DNA from: Mycolicibacterium parafortuitum
GTDB lineage: Bacteria > Actinomycetota > Actinomycetes > Mycobacteriales > Mycobacteriaceae
Direction: 5' to 3'
NCBI RefSeq assembly: GCF_002086815.1
Contig: NZ_MVID01000035.1
Coordinates: forward strand, 1 to 64,000
Length of the DNA stretch: 64,000 nt
Shown one piece after another: positions 41,889-50,553 of the stretch. A program made the position numbers and the translations under genes. The notes beneath the pieces are model-generated. The model was not told the DNA's origin. It saw only the letters and a list, made by a program, of their open reading frames with translations, and made no database searches. Positions within the stretch are counted from its first letter, which is position 1, and each line of letters opens with the position of its first letter.

Positions 41889-43147
41889 CCGTCACCACGG
41901 TCGCGTTGTCGAGTTGGGCCGAGATCACCACCGACGTCCGCGAGTACTGGTGGGTGTATCTGTCCATGCCGTTCGTCGCGGCGTTCGTCGGGTGGAGCAC
42001 CAAGATCGTCGCGCTGGAGATGCTCTACCGGCCAACCGAGTTCAGAGGGGTCGGCCCGTTCGGCTGGCAGGGCATCGTGCCGCGGCGGGCCGGCAAGGTG
42101 GGGTCGAAGACCATCGAGCTGCTCACCACCAACCTGCTCAAACCCGAGGAACTGCTGGACCGCATCGACGTCGACGACGCGCTGGAGACGTTGCGGGAAC
42201 CGCTGACGCAGGCCGTCGACGAGATCTCCCGCGACATCGCCGAACAGATCCGCCCGGGGTTGTGGGATGCGTTGCCCGAGAGCGGACGTCAGGCGGTGCA
42301 GGCCCGGATCACCGCCCAGGTGCCGCAGATCATCGAGAACATGCTCACCGAGGTCAGATCCGACCTCAGCCGCTACCTGGACGTGCAGTTCCTCGCGGTC
42401 ACCACACTGGTGCGCAACAAGGACAAACTCGTCAAGCTGATGCGCGGGGTCACCGCCGACGCGATGGCGTTCGTGCGGCGCAGCGGCATCTACTTCGGAT
42501 TCGCGATCGGTTTGGTCCAGGTGGTGGCCTGGGCACTGTTCAAGAATCCGTGGATCATGCCCGCGTTCGGGTTCGCGGTCGGCTTCCTCAGCGACTACAT
42601 CGCGCTGAACATGTTGTTCCGGCCGACACAGCCGCGGAAGTTCCTGGGGCTGTTCCCGTTCCAGGGTCTGCTGCACGCCCAGCGCGACCAGATCACCCGC
42701 AACTACGCCAAGATCCTGGCCGACGACCTGTTCTCCCCCGAGGTGTTGTTCGACGGCCTGATCAAGGGCCCGGGTGCGGACAAGCTGTTCGCGTTGGTGG
42801 GCCGCGAGATCGAGGCGGCGATCGACAACCAGACCGGCATCGCCAAGCCGATCGTCGCGCTGGCCATCGGCACCAAACGCTATCGCGCCCTCAAGGATCG
42901 GGTGGTGGCGCTGACGCTGGAGCGGCTCCCCGAGACGCTGTCGGAGGCACAGAACTACGCGGTGCGGGTGATCGACCTGGAGAACACCATCGTCGACAAG
43001 ATGAGTCAGCTCAGCAACGAGGAGTACGAGTCGATCCTGCGACCGGTATTCAAAGACGACGAGCCGCTGATGATCGCCGTCGGCGCGGTCCTCGGCGGGG
43101 TCGTCGGCGAGATCCAGGTCCAGTTCATCGAGCTGGTCACCAAGTAG
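41885..43147 (+). CDS. DUF445 family membrane protein
   Basis: Protein of 420 residues. A hydrophobic N-terminal segment containing GWSTKIVALEMLYRP and a second near residue 210 containing AFGFAVGFLSDYIALNMLFRP form the internal duplication typical of DUF445 (YheB/YjiN). Long amphipathic helices lie between, and a C-terminal membrane segment (IAVGAVLGGVVGEIQVQFIEL) closes the protein. Function unknown. It overlaps the upstream DUF4393-like gene by 4 bp, so the two probably act together at the membrane. Confidence 0.82.
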   Translation: MTVTTVALSSWAEITTDVREYWWVYLSMPFVAAFVGWSTKIVALEMLYRPTEFRGVGPFGWQGIVPRRAGKVGSKTIELLTTNLLKPEELLDRIDVDDALETLREPLTQAVDEISRDIAEQIRPGLWDALPESGRQAVQARITAQVPQIIENMLTEVRSDLSRYLDVQFLAVTTLVRNKDKLVKLMRGVTADAMAFVRRSGIYFGFAIGLVQVVAWALFKNPWIMPAFGFAVGFLSDYIALNMLFRPTQPRKFLGLFPFQGLLHAQRDQITRNYAKILADDLFSPEVLFDGLIKGPGADKLFALVGREIEAAIDNQTGIAKPIVALAIGTKRYRALKDRVVALTLERLPETLSEAQNYAVRVIDLENTIVDKMSQLSNEEYESILRPVFKDDEPLMIAVGAVLGGVVGEIQVQFIELVTK

Positions 43148-43162
43148 CGCCTCGCCCTTTTT

Positions 43163-43226
43163 CGCCGAACTGAGGTTCCCGGCTGTTGTCGGGGCCGAAT
43201 TCGCAGCCGGGAACCTCAGTTCGGCG
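43163..43226. terminator. Long inverted repeat, probable bidirectional terminator
   Basis: Perfect 22-bp arms (43163–43184 and 43205–43226) with a 20-nt loop, flanked by T5 on one side and AAA on the other. It separates the convergent DUF445 gene and the ABC operon, fitting a terminator active in both directions. Confidence 0.8.
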
Positions 43227-43230
43227 CAAA

Positions 43231-44055
43231 TTACTTCTTGGCCGAGCGCAACTCGTGGGACAGCGCCTCGAGTTCGTCGCCGCCTGCCATCTGCTGGGTC
43301 AGGTGCTCGAGGGTGATGTCGTCGTAGCTGCAGTCCAGCTTCTGGCGGCCGCGGTTGAGCAGCACGAAGTGGTCGCCGACCAGGTGGGCGTGGTGCGGGT
43401 TGTGGGTGATGAACACGACGCCGAACCCGGCCTCCTTGGCCGCGGTGATGTACTTGAGCACCACACCGGACTGCTTGACGCCGAGGGCTGCGGTCGGCTC
43501 GTCGAGGATCAGTACCCGGGCGCCGAAGAACACCGCGCGCGCGATCGCGACGCACTGCTTCTGACCGCCCGAGAGCGATCCGATCGGCACGTCCACGTCG
43601 GGCAGGTCGATGCCCATCTTGGCCAGTTCGGTCAGCGTGGTCGCCCGCATCGCGTTGGCGTCCAAGGACCACGGGAACGACTTCTTGCGCAGCTCCTGAC
43701 CGAGGAAGAAGTTGCGCCACACCGGCATCAGCGGCACGACGGCCAGGTTCTGGTACACCGTCGCGATGCCCTTGCCCAGCGCGTCCGCCGGTGAGCTGAA
43801 CTTGATCGGTTCGCCGTCGACCAGAAGCTCACCGTCGGTCTGCTGATGCAATCCGGCGATGATCTTGATCAGGGTGGACTTGCCCGCGCCGTTGTCGCCG
43901 AGGATGCCGGTGACCTCGCCGGCGTGCACCCGCAGGCTGATACCGGTGAGCGCGGTGATGTTGCCATAGGCCTTGCCGACGTCCCTCAACTCGACCAGAG
44001 GCACCTTGCCTCCGGCCTGCGGTGCGCTGTTGGGCTTTTCGACGGAGATGGTCAT
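43231..44055 (-). CDS. Sugar/inositol ABC transporter ATP-binding protein
   Basis: Single-domain ATPase of 274 residues: Walker A GDNGAGKSTLIKI near residue 55, signature SLSGGQKQCVAIAR near 155, Walker B ARVLILDEPTAAL and switch His in VVFITHNPHHA. Most carbohydrate-uptake-2 ATPases have two fused nucleotide domains; this single-domain type resembles the FrcA/inositol-type importers. Third gene of the ABC operon, with only 4 bp after the permease. The operon carries the same operator block as iolC, so inositol import is likely. Confidence 0.88.
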   Translation of the reverse strand: MTISVEKPNSAPQAGGKVPLVELRDVGKAYGNITALTGISLRVHAGEVTGILGDNGAGKSTLIKIIAGLHQQTDGELLVDGEPIKFSSPADALGKGIATVYQNLAVVPLMPVWRNFFLGQELRKKSFPWSLDANAMRATTLTELAKMGIDLPDVDVPIGSLSGGQKQCVAIARAVFFGARVLILDEPTAALGVKQSGVVLKYITAAKEAGFGVVFITHNPHHAHLVGDHFVLLNRGRQKLDCSYDDITLEHLTQQMAGGDELEALSHELRSAKK

Positions 44056-44059
44056 CGGA

Positions 44060-45118
44060 TCACTTCTTTGCTGCGTAGTTGCGGAAGGCGTTGTTGGCGA
44101 TCACGGCGAACAGCAGCATCGCGCCGAGGAAGAACTTGAACCAGTCCGGGTCCCAGCCCGCGTACACGATGCCCTGATTGGTCATGCCGAAGATGAACGC
44201 GCCGATGGCCGCGCCGATCGCGGTGCCGTAGCCGCCGGTGAGCAGGCAGCCGCCGATCACCGCGGCGATGATGTAGAAGAACTCGTTGCCGATGCCCTGG
44301 CCGGATTGCACGGTGTTGAACGCGAACAGCAGGTGCATGCCGACGAACCACGCGCAGAAGCCGACGAACATGAACAGCCCGATCTTGACCTTGGTCACCG
44401 GAACACCCACCGCGCGAGCGCTGTCGGCGTCTCCGCCGACGGCGAAGATCCAGTTACCGATCTTGGTCTTGAACAGCACCCAGGTGGCGATCGCGGTGAA
44501 CACCAGCCACCACACGACGGTGATCCGGATGCTGACGCCGAAGAGCGTGAACGACGACGCGAACACCTTCTGCGCCGAATCCCAGCCGGCCATGTCGGAC
44601 ACGCTCTGGGTGGCGACCTGTCCGGCCACCAGCTTGGTGACCGCCAGGTTGATGCCGGCGAGCATGAAGAACGTACTCAGCGTGATCAGGAAGCTCGGGA
44701 TCTTGGTTCTCATCACCAGGAACCCGTTGAAGAATCCGACGGTCAGCGACAGCACCAACGCCAGCAGCGCGCCCACCCACAGGTTCAGGTGCAGGTTGTA
44801 GGCCAACATCGACGCCGCCAGCGAGCTGAACGTCACGGCCACACCGGCGGACAGGTCGAACTCGCCGCCGATCATCAGCACCGCGACGCCGCAGGCCATG
44901 ATGCCGATCGTCGAACTGGCGTAGAGCACCGTCGCCAGCGAGGACGCCTCGCGGAACGGGGCCGCCACGATCAGGAAGAAGACGAAGATCCCGATGGCGC
45001 CGATGCCCGCACCCATCTCGGGCCGGATCAGTACTCGCTGCAGTCGATTTCGTTCCTTGACCCGCTCGTCTCGGACCACCTTGTGGCCGGAGACGTCGAG
45101 AGCCTCCTGGGTTGTCAT
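44060..45118 (-). CDS. Sugar/inositol ABC transporter permease
   Basis: Permease of 352 residues of the ribose/inositol (CUT2) family with about nine to ten hydrophobic segments. It has the family motif GGEFDLSAGVAVTFSSLAA near residue 85, IPSFLITLSTFFMLAGI near 138 and the later GNEFFYIIAAVIGGCLLTGG that contacts the ATPase. The N-terminus is long and cytoplasmic. It lies between the binding-protein and ATPase genes in transport-operon order. Confidence 0.9.
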   Translation of the reverse strand: MTTQEALDVSGHKVVRDERVKERNRLQRVLIRPEMGAGIGAIGIFVFFLIVAAPFREASSLATVLYASSTIGIMACGVAVLMIGGEFDLSAGVAVTFSSLAASMLAYNLHLNLWVGALLALVLSLTVGFFNGFLVMRTKIPSFLITLSTFFMLAGINLAVTKLVAGQVATQSVSDMAGWDSAQKVFASSFTLFGVSIRITVVWWLVFTAIATWVLFKTKIGNWIFAVGGDADSARAVGVPVTKVKIGLFMFVGFCAWFVGMHLLFAFNTVQSGQGIGNEFFYIIAAVIGGCLLTGGYGTAIGAAIGAFIFGMTNQGIVYAGWDPDWFKFFLGAMLLFAVIANNAFRNYAAKK

Positions 45119-45178
45119 CTGAACTGTCTCCTCTTCGCGCAGGCGCTCATCGCAGGATTCCCGTCTTCATCACGCGAC

Positions 45179-46195
45179 TCAGCGCGTGCCGCCCTTGGCG
45201 TACTCCGCCACGGCTTCGATGTTCGACTGGTCGATGAACGCCGGACCGGTCAATGTCGGCTGCCCGCCGCCGATGACGTTGCCGTTGCTCAGGTAGAGCC
45301 ACAGCGAGTCGACGGCGAGGTAGCCCTGCAGATACGGCTGCTGGTCGACGGCCCACTGCACGTCGCCGTTCTGGATCGCATCGACCAGCGCCGCATTGGT
45401 GTCGAATGTGCCGATCTTGGCGGTGCTTCCCGCGTTCTTGGCCGACTGCACCGCGGTCAGCGCGAACGGTGCGCCGAGCGTGACGATGTAGTCGATGCTC
45501 GGATCCTGCTGCAGCTTGGCCGTGATGGTCGACTCCACCGACGGCATGTCCTTGCCGTTGACGTTGAGGACCTCGGTGGCCGGGAAGGTCTGCTTGACGC
45601 CGGCGCAGCGGGCTTCCAGGTCGACGTGGCCCTGCTCCTGGATCACGCAGATCGCCTTGGTGGCGCCTTCGCTGGTCAGCCGCTCGCCGACACCCTGCCC
45701 GGCGATGCCGCCGTCCTGGCCGAAGTACTCCTTGACGCCCATCGGCTTCCACGACTCCATGCCGGCGTTGAATGCGACCACCGGGATGCCCTTGGCCTCA
45801 GCGGCTTTCACCGCGGCCTGCATCGCGTCCGGCTTGGCCAGCGTGACGGCGATGCCGTCGACATTGCTGTCGATGGCCGACTGGACGAGGTTGGCCTGAT
45901 TCGGCGCCTCGGGATCGTTGGAGTAGCGCAGCTCGACGTTGTCCTTCTTGGCCGCCGCCTCGGCGCCCTTGCGCACCAGGTCCCAGAACGAGTCGCCCGG
46001 CACCTCGTGGGTGATCATCGCGATGGTCATCCGCGGGGTGTCGACGGTGCCGCCACCACCGCTCTCTCCGGACCCCTGCGGGGCGCCGCCGGTCGACGAG
46101 CACGAGACGATCCCGAATGCCAGAACCCCCGCGCCGGCAAATGCCGCGAGGCGTTTGAGGGTCTGGTGTTTTCCGCTCTTCGCGCGATCGCCCAT
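45179..46195 (-). CDS. Sugar/inositol ABC transporter substrate-binding lipoprotein
   Basis: Periplasmic-binding lipoprotein of 338 residues. A lipoprotein signal peptide with lipobox IVSC (near residue 33) is followed by a Ser/Gly-rich linker and a type I binding domain (MTIAMITHEVPGDSFWDLVRKGAEAAAKK, DGIAVTLAKPDAMQAAVKAAEAKGIPVVAFN) characteristic of ribose/inositol receptors. ATG at 46195 has a clear AAGGAG ribosome site; an adjacent GTG at 46198 is possible. First gene of the operon, with an IolR-type block about 110 bp upstream. Confidence 0.9.
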   Translation of the reverse strand: MGDRAKSGKHQTLKRLAAFAGAGVLAFGIVSCSSTGGAPQGSGESGGGGTVDTPRMTIAMITHEVPGDSFWDLVRKGAEAAAKKDNVELRYSNDPEAPNQANLVQSAIDSNVDGIAVTLAKPDAMQAAVKAAEAKGIPVVAFNAGMESWKPMGVKEYFGQDGGIAGQGVGERLTSEGATKAICVIQEQGHVDLEARCAGVKQTFPATEVLNVNGKDMPSVESTITAKLQQDPSIDYIVTLGAPFALTAVQSAKNAGSTAKIGTFDTNAALVDAIQNGDVQWAVDQQPYLQGYLAVDSLWLYLSNGNVIGGGQPTLTGPAFIDQSNIEAVAEYAKGGTR

Positions 46196-46572
46196 CACAG
46201 TTTCTCCTTGTCGTCGACACTGCCGCGACGCCCTTGTCGGCTCGATGAACCCATGTCGGGCGACACGCCTCACAGCTGATGTAATACGGCTCACACGAGA
46301 AAGTCAAGACTTTGTCCTGACATTAGGACTGCAAGTCATGCCGTGTTTGAATTGCCGCAGATCAGGCGCCCATGATCCCCGCCGGCTCGGCGGGACTCAC
46401 GACACGCCTACCGTCCGAGAACGTTCTGGTCCACCTTCACAGATTCCGGAGTGCCCATGACATCGTCGTTGTCCATCGCCCGCCTCGGCGGACCCACTGA
46501 TAAGCAAAATGCCCAGACTGCAACGGAATTCGGCGCGACACCGGCGCCGGGCCTGCCCAGCCGGGTGGCGCG
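46196..46572. other. Divergent control region of ABC operon and TIM-barrel gene
   Basis: No gene is supported. It holds the IolR-type block (46303–46324) and, on the minus strand, TTGACT (46307–46302) with TTACAT 17 bp away (46284–46279) as a possible ABC-operon promoter. Confidence 0.6.
46303..46324 (-). promoter_or_regulatory. IolR-type operator upstream of the ABC operon
   Basis: Minus-strand reading AATGTCAGGACAAAGT-C-TTGAC is identical, except for one base, to the block before iolC. The core TGTCCTGACA (46313–46322) fits the C. glutamicum IolR consensus KGWCHTRACA as I recall it. It overlaps the TTGAC of a candidate promoter, fitting repression. Confidence 0.7.
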
Positions 46573-47367
46573 ATGAGCTTCCAGTTGGCGGTGTGCGCCG
46601 AGATGGTGTTTCGCGACCTGCCGATCGTCGAGCGGATCGAGCGCATCGGTGAACTGGGTTTCGCCGCCGAGATCTGGAGTTGGCACGACAAGGACCTCAG
46701 CGCGCTGGCGGCCACCGGGGTCACGATCACGTCGATGACGGGCTATCTGCACGGCGACCTCGTCGACCCCGAGACCTGTGACGAGGTGGTGCGCACCGCG
46801 AGGCGCAGCGTCGAGGCCGCCCAGACCCTCGGCGTCACCCGGCTGAACCTGCACACCGCCGAGTTGGTGGACGGCCACGCAGCACGCCCCCGGCAGCGCA
46901 GCACGGGGCAGATGTGGCTCACCGCGGCACGGACATTGGAGCGCATCGGCGAACTGGGCGCCGCGGCCGGTGTGCAGTTCTGTGTGGAGAACCTCAACAC
47001 GATCGTCGACCACCCCGGGGTTCCGCTGGCGCGGGCAAAGGACACCCTGGCGCTGATCGAGGGGGTGGGCCATCCGAACGTGAAGATGATGCTGGACCTC
47101 TACCACGCCCAGATCGGCGAGGGGAATCTGATCGAACTGGTCCGCCGCTGCGGTGACGCGATCGGCGAGATCCAGGTGGCCGACGTGCCGGGCCGCTGCG
47201 AGCCCGGCACGGGCGAGATCAACTATCCGGCGGTGGCCGAGGCGCTGCGCGGGATGGGCTACACCGGCACGGTCGGCATGGAGGCGTGGGCGTCCGGAGC
47301 GGGCGCAGCGGGAAGTGAGGCCGCGCTGTCGGCGTTCAGGGCGGCGTTCGCGCCCAGCGCACGATGA
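46573..47367 (+). CDS. Hydroxypyruvate isomerase/inosose isomerase-like TIM-barrel protein
   Basis: Xylose-isomerase-like TIM barrel of 264 residues. The N-terminal FQLAVCAEMVFRDLPIVERIERIGELGF and the metal/active-site regions FCVENLNTIVDHPG, MMLDLYHAQIGEGN and IQVADVPGRCEPGTGEINY are those of hydroxypyruvate isomerase (Hyi) relatives. It is divergent from the inositol-type ABC operon, so a cyclitol or ketose isomerase role in the same pathway is plausible. Its last 32 bp overlap the convergent RibD-like gene. Confidence 0.82.
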   Translation: MSFQLAVCAEMVFRDLPIVERIERIGELGFAAEIWSWHDKDLSALAATGVTITSMTGYLHGDLVDPETCDEVVRTARRSVEAAQTLGVTRLNLHTAELVDGHAARPRQRSTGQMWLTAARTLERIGELGAAAGVQFCVENLNTIVDHPGVPLARAKDTLALIEGVGHPNVKMMLDLYHAQIGEGNLIELVRRCGDAIGEIQVADVPGRCEPGTGEINYPAVAEALRGMGYTGTVGMEAWASGAGAAGSEAALSAFRAAFAPSAR

Positions 47368-48091
47368 CGGTGCCGTCGCCACCGACGAGGATGGCGCGTC
47401 GTTCCATCCGGATCTCGACGTGGGTGTCGGTCGCGGCGATGCGGCGGGCAGGCCCGGCGACCACCTTCGGGCTCGTCGTCAGGCACAGCTCGTCGATCCC
47501 GTTGTCGGACACCAGTTGTGAGAACAAGGTGGGCCCTCCTTCGACGAGCACGCGGTGCAACCCGAGCCGGCCGAGCGCGTCGCGGATCGCCGCGGACCCG
47601 ATCGTGGTGCCGGGCAGCTCGGCCACCCGCGCCGAGGAACGCGCCAGCACACGACGCGCGGACTCGTCGGCGCTCGCGCTGACGAGCACCACGGCGGGCA
47701 CGTCGACGTCGTCGAGCAGATGCCCGGGCACCGCGCCCGTACCCGACACCACCGCCACGGGCAGCGCGGCGGCCAGCCCGTTCGCGATCCGCCACGCCTG
47801 CGCCTCGGCGCTGAGCCGGATGTCGACGTACGGGGCGGCCGCAGCGGTGACGGCACCGACGAGGATCACGTCGGCGACCTCGCGCAGCCTGGTGAACACC
47901 CGGCGGTCGGTCGCCGTGCCGAGCCTGCGACCCGAGCCGTCGAGGGTCACCGCACCGTCGATGCTGGCGATGAAATTGGCGCGCAACAGCGGCCGCCGCA
48001 GGCCCCCGGGATAAGCCAGCAGGTCGCGCAACTCCTCGTCGGCCAGCGCCTCGGCATCGACCACGCTCGGCTGCGGCGCCACTGCGGTCAC
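47336..48091 (-). CDS. RibD C-terminal-domain (pyrimidine reductase-like) protein
   Basis: Protein of 251 residues with the dihydrofolate-reductase-like fold of RibD: LLRANFIASIDGAVTLDGSGR at the N-terminus, ADVILVGAVTA near residue 75 and HRVLVEGGPTLFSQLV near 185. It lacks the deaminase half of bifunctional RibD, so it could be a stand-alone riboflavin-pathway reductase or an NADPH oxidoreductase with another substrate. GTG at 48091 overlaps the transporter stop by 4 bp. The 3' end overlaps the convergent isomerase gene. Confidence 0.82.
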   Translation of the reverse strand: MTAVAPQPSVVDAEALADEELRDLLAYPGGLRRPLLRANFIASIDGAVTLDGSGRRLGTATDRRVFTRLREVADVILVGAVTAAAAPYVDIRLSAEAQAWRIANGLAAALPVAVVSGTGAVPGHLLDDVDVPAVVLVSASADESARRVLARSSARVAELPGTTIGSAAIRDALGRLGLHRVLVEGGPTLFSQLVSDNGIDELCLTTSPKVVAGPARRIAATDTHVEIRMERRAILVGGDGTVIVRWARTPP

Positions 48092-49563
48092 GGTGTCCCC
48101 CCTCCGTGTCGGGACAGTGCCACTGCGGCCGCCGGCGCGGGCTTCTGCTCGCCGCCCACCAGGAACATCGCCGCCACGATCCCCAGTGCCGCCGCACACG
48201 CGGGCAGCAGCATCGACTGCGCCATCGCATCGGCGAACAGGTCCTCGAGCGGTTCGGGCAGCGCCGCCCCGGTTTCGTCATCGAGGTGGATGTGCTCGGC
48301 GTGTTCGTCGCCGAGCAGCACCGTGATCAGCGCGGCGATACCGGCGCTGCTGAGCACCCCGCCGACATGGCGGGCGGTGTTGCACACCGCGGATCCGGCA
48401 CCGGCGAGGTCCTCCGGCAGCGCACGGGTCGCGGTGGCCGACAACGGCTCCCAGGTGAACGCGCCGGCCACCCCGACCAGTGTCATCGGCAGCGCCAACC
48501 GCCACACCGGATTCTCGGGTTCCATCTCCACGGCCAGCCACAGCAGCGCGACCGCGAGCAGGGTGAACCCGAACACGACGAGGGGCCGGGGGTGCACACG
48601 GTCGACGAGTCGCCCGACCACCGGCGCGAGCAGCACGGTGGCGATCGCCATCGGTGCCATGAGCAGCGCCGCGCGCAGCGCCGTCAGCCCGGCCACCTCC
48701 TGCAGGAAGATCATCAACGGGATCGCGAACGCGGCGAAGGCGAAACTGACCAGCGCGATCCCGGCGTTGGACAGCACGAAGTTCCGGTACGAACCCAATG
48801 TCGACGGAATCAAGGGTTCACTGGAGCGCTTGGCCTGCCATCCGAAAAACCCTGCCATACAGACGAATCCGGCGATTATCGCCGCCCAGATCGGGGCGGA
48901 CCAGTCGTGGTGCTGACCCTCCTGCACGCCGAGCACGATCAGGCAGATACCGACGCCCGACAGCACCGCCCCGACGATGTCGAAACGCAGTCGACGCCCC
49001 GGCAGGGCCGGAATCAGCCACACCGCCAGCGCCAGACCGGCGACACCGATCGGCAGGTTGATGAAAAAGATCCACCGCCAGTCGGCGGCACCCAGGAGCA
49101 GCCCACCGAGCACCGGGCCCGCGAGCATCCCGACCCCGGCCGTGGCGCCCCAGACACTCATCGCAGCACCATGCCGCTCCGGCGGGAACGTCCTGGTGAT
49201 CGACGTCAGGATCTGCGGGGTCAGCAGCGCCGCACCGATGCCCTGAACCACCCGCGCGCAGATCAGCATGCCGACCGACGTCGACAGACCGCACCACACC
49301 GACGCCGCCGTGAACGTCGCCAGCCCGAACAGATAGATGTGCTTGGGGCCGAACCGATCTCCGAGTCGTCCACCGATCAGCAGGAACACCGCGAACGCGA
49401 GGAGGTAGGCGCTGGTCACCCAGATGACGGAGTGGTACTCCACCCCGAAGTCGTGTTTGAGCGCCGGGTTCGCCACCGCGACGACAGTCGAGTCCGCGAC
49501 GATCAGGAAGAACCCGATCATCATCGCCCACAGCGCGCGGAACGGGCGGCGGTGCTGCGACAC
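48088..49563 (-). CDS. DHA2-family (14-TM) MFS drug transporter
   Basis: Major facilitator exporter of 491 residues with about fourteen membrane segments. It contains the antiporter motif region ADSTVVAVANPALKHDF near residue 25, GGRLGDRFGPKHIY near 70 and motif C-like GVGMLAGPVLGGLLLG near 155. Expected to export lipophilic compounds with proton antiport. GTG start at 49563. It is translationally coupled to the RibD-like reductase, implying that exported compound and reduced substrate may be related. Confidence 0.9.
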   Translation of the reverse strand: MSQHRRPFRALWAMMIGFFLIVADSTVVAVANPALKHDFGVEYHSVIWVTSAYLLAFAVFLLIGGRLGDRFGPKHIYLFGLATFTAASVWCGLSTSVGMLICARVVQGIGAALLTPQILTSITRTFPPERHGAAMSVWGATAGVGMLAGPVLGGLLLGAADWRWIFFINLPIGVAGLALAVWLIPALPGRRLRFDIVGAVLSGVGICLIVLGVQEGQHHDWSAPIWAAIIAGFVCMAGFFGWQAKRSSEPLIPSTLGSYRNFVLSNAGIALVSFAFAAFAIPLMIFLQEVAGLTALRAALLMAPMAIATVLLAPVVGRLVDRVHPRPLVVFGFTLLAVALLWLAVEMEPENPVWRLALPMTLVGVAGAFTWEPLSATATRALPEDLAGAGSAVCNTARHVGGVLSSAGIAALITVLLGDEHAEHIHLDDETGAALPEPLEDLFADAMAQSMLLPACAAALGIVAAMFLVGGEQKPAPAAAVALSRHGGGTP

Positions 49564-49667
49564 GATGCCCTCCCCGCGGTCCTGCCGAAGGTTCCAAAGG
49601 AAAGGGTGTCACAAATGCCATCCGCCGGTGGCGCAATCGGCGGACCTATTAGAGGACCTTTATAAAA

Positions 49668-50399
49668 TCAGCGGTCCACGAGGGTGGTCTCGAAGTAATA
49701 GCGCGATGCGCGATAGCAATGGTGGCCGAACTCGACGGCGGCTCCCGAATCGTCGAATGCGGTGCGCGCCATGGTCAGTAGCGGGGCATTGTGCTTCTCG
49801 TCGAGCAGCTGCGCCTCTGCGCGCGTCGCACTGCGTGCGCCGATGCGCTGTCTGGCGAGGCGGATGTGCACACCGCGGGCCCGCAGCGATTGGTAGAGCC
49901 CGTACTTCTCGAGTTCCTCGGCCTGCGGCGCGATGTCGGCGGGCAGGTGGTTCGTCATCAACGCCAGCGGTTCGCCGTTCGCGCACCGGAGCCGGTGGAT
50001 CGTGGCCACATCCCGGCCGTCGGTCAGGTTCAGTTCGCGGGCGACCTCTTCGTCGGGCGGGCCGACGTGATACTTCAGCAGCCGGGTGGTCGGTTCCTGG
50101 CCGGCACGCGCGAGGTCGTCGAACAGGCTGGTCAACTCGACGCGGCGGTGCACCGGATTCTGGACGACCTGGGTGCCGACGCCCCGCTTGCGGACGAGTA
50201 GGCCCTTGTCGACGAGTTCCTGGATGGCCCGCCGAGTGGTGGGGCGCGACAGCGTGAGTCGCTTCGCCAGCGCGAGCTCGTTCTCGAATCGGTCACCGGG
50301 GGCGAGTTCGCCATCTCTGATGGCGGCCTCAATCGCCTGGGCCAGCTGGTAGTAGAGAGGGACCGGGCTTGACCTGTCGAGCTCCACAGTCAGCGGCAC
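49668..50399 (-). CDS. GntR/HutC-family regulator, candidate IolR
   Basis: Regulator of 243 residues: N-terminal GntR winged helix (YYQLAQAIEAAIRDGELAPG, LALAKRLTLSRPTTRRAIQ) and a C-terminal UTRA effector domain (ATRAEAQLLDEKHNAPLLTMAR). The IolR of C. glutamicum is also a GntR-type protein. Divergent from iolC, with an IolR-consensus site between them, so it is the probable inositol repressor. GTG at 50399 is the likely start. The assignment rests on family, position and operator. Confidence 0.85.
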   Translation of the reverse strand: MPLTVELDRSSPVPLYYQLAQAIEAAIRDGELAPGDRFENELALAKRLTLSRPTTRRAIQELVDKGLLVRKRGVGTQVVQNPVHRRVELTSLFDDLARAGQEPTTRLLKYHVGPPDEEVARELNLTDGRDVATIHRLRCANGEPLALMTNHLPADIAPQAEELEKYGLYQSLRARGVHIRLARQRIGARSATRAEAQLLDEKHNAPLLTMARTAFDDSGAAVEFGHHCYRASRYYFETTLVDR

Positions 50400-50468
50400 A
50401 TCGGCTCCGATCTCGCGAGGAACGTGTCAAAGGTAGCTGAATCCTAACACCGATTGAGATAAAGATAG

Positions 50469-50490
50469 AATGTCAGGACAAAGTATTGAC
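50469..50490 (+). promoter_or_regulatory. IolR-type operator upstream of iolC
   Basis: AATGTCAGGACAAAGT-A-TTGAC; the core TGTCAGGACA at 50471–50480 is the reverse complement of the IolR-consensus match TGTCCTGACA. TAGAAT at 50466–50471 could be a -10 box, placing the operator over the start point; alternatively TTGACA at 50486–50491 is a -35. Confidence 0.7.
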
Positions 50491-50553
50491 AGCTTGCCGT
50501 GACGCGGGGCACAGTCATAGTCAGCCACCCACACCTATCCGTCGGAGTGACTT

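Noticed and set aside
41190..43147. Anti-phage defence island
   Set aside because: Only a distant Abi-alpha resemblance; no nuclease, methylase, toxin or reverse transcriptase nearby.
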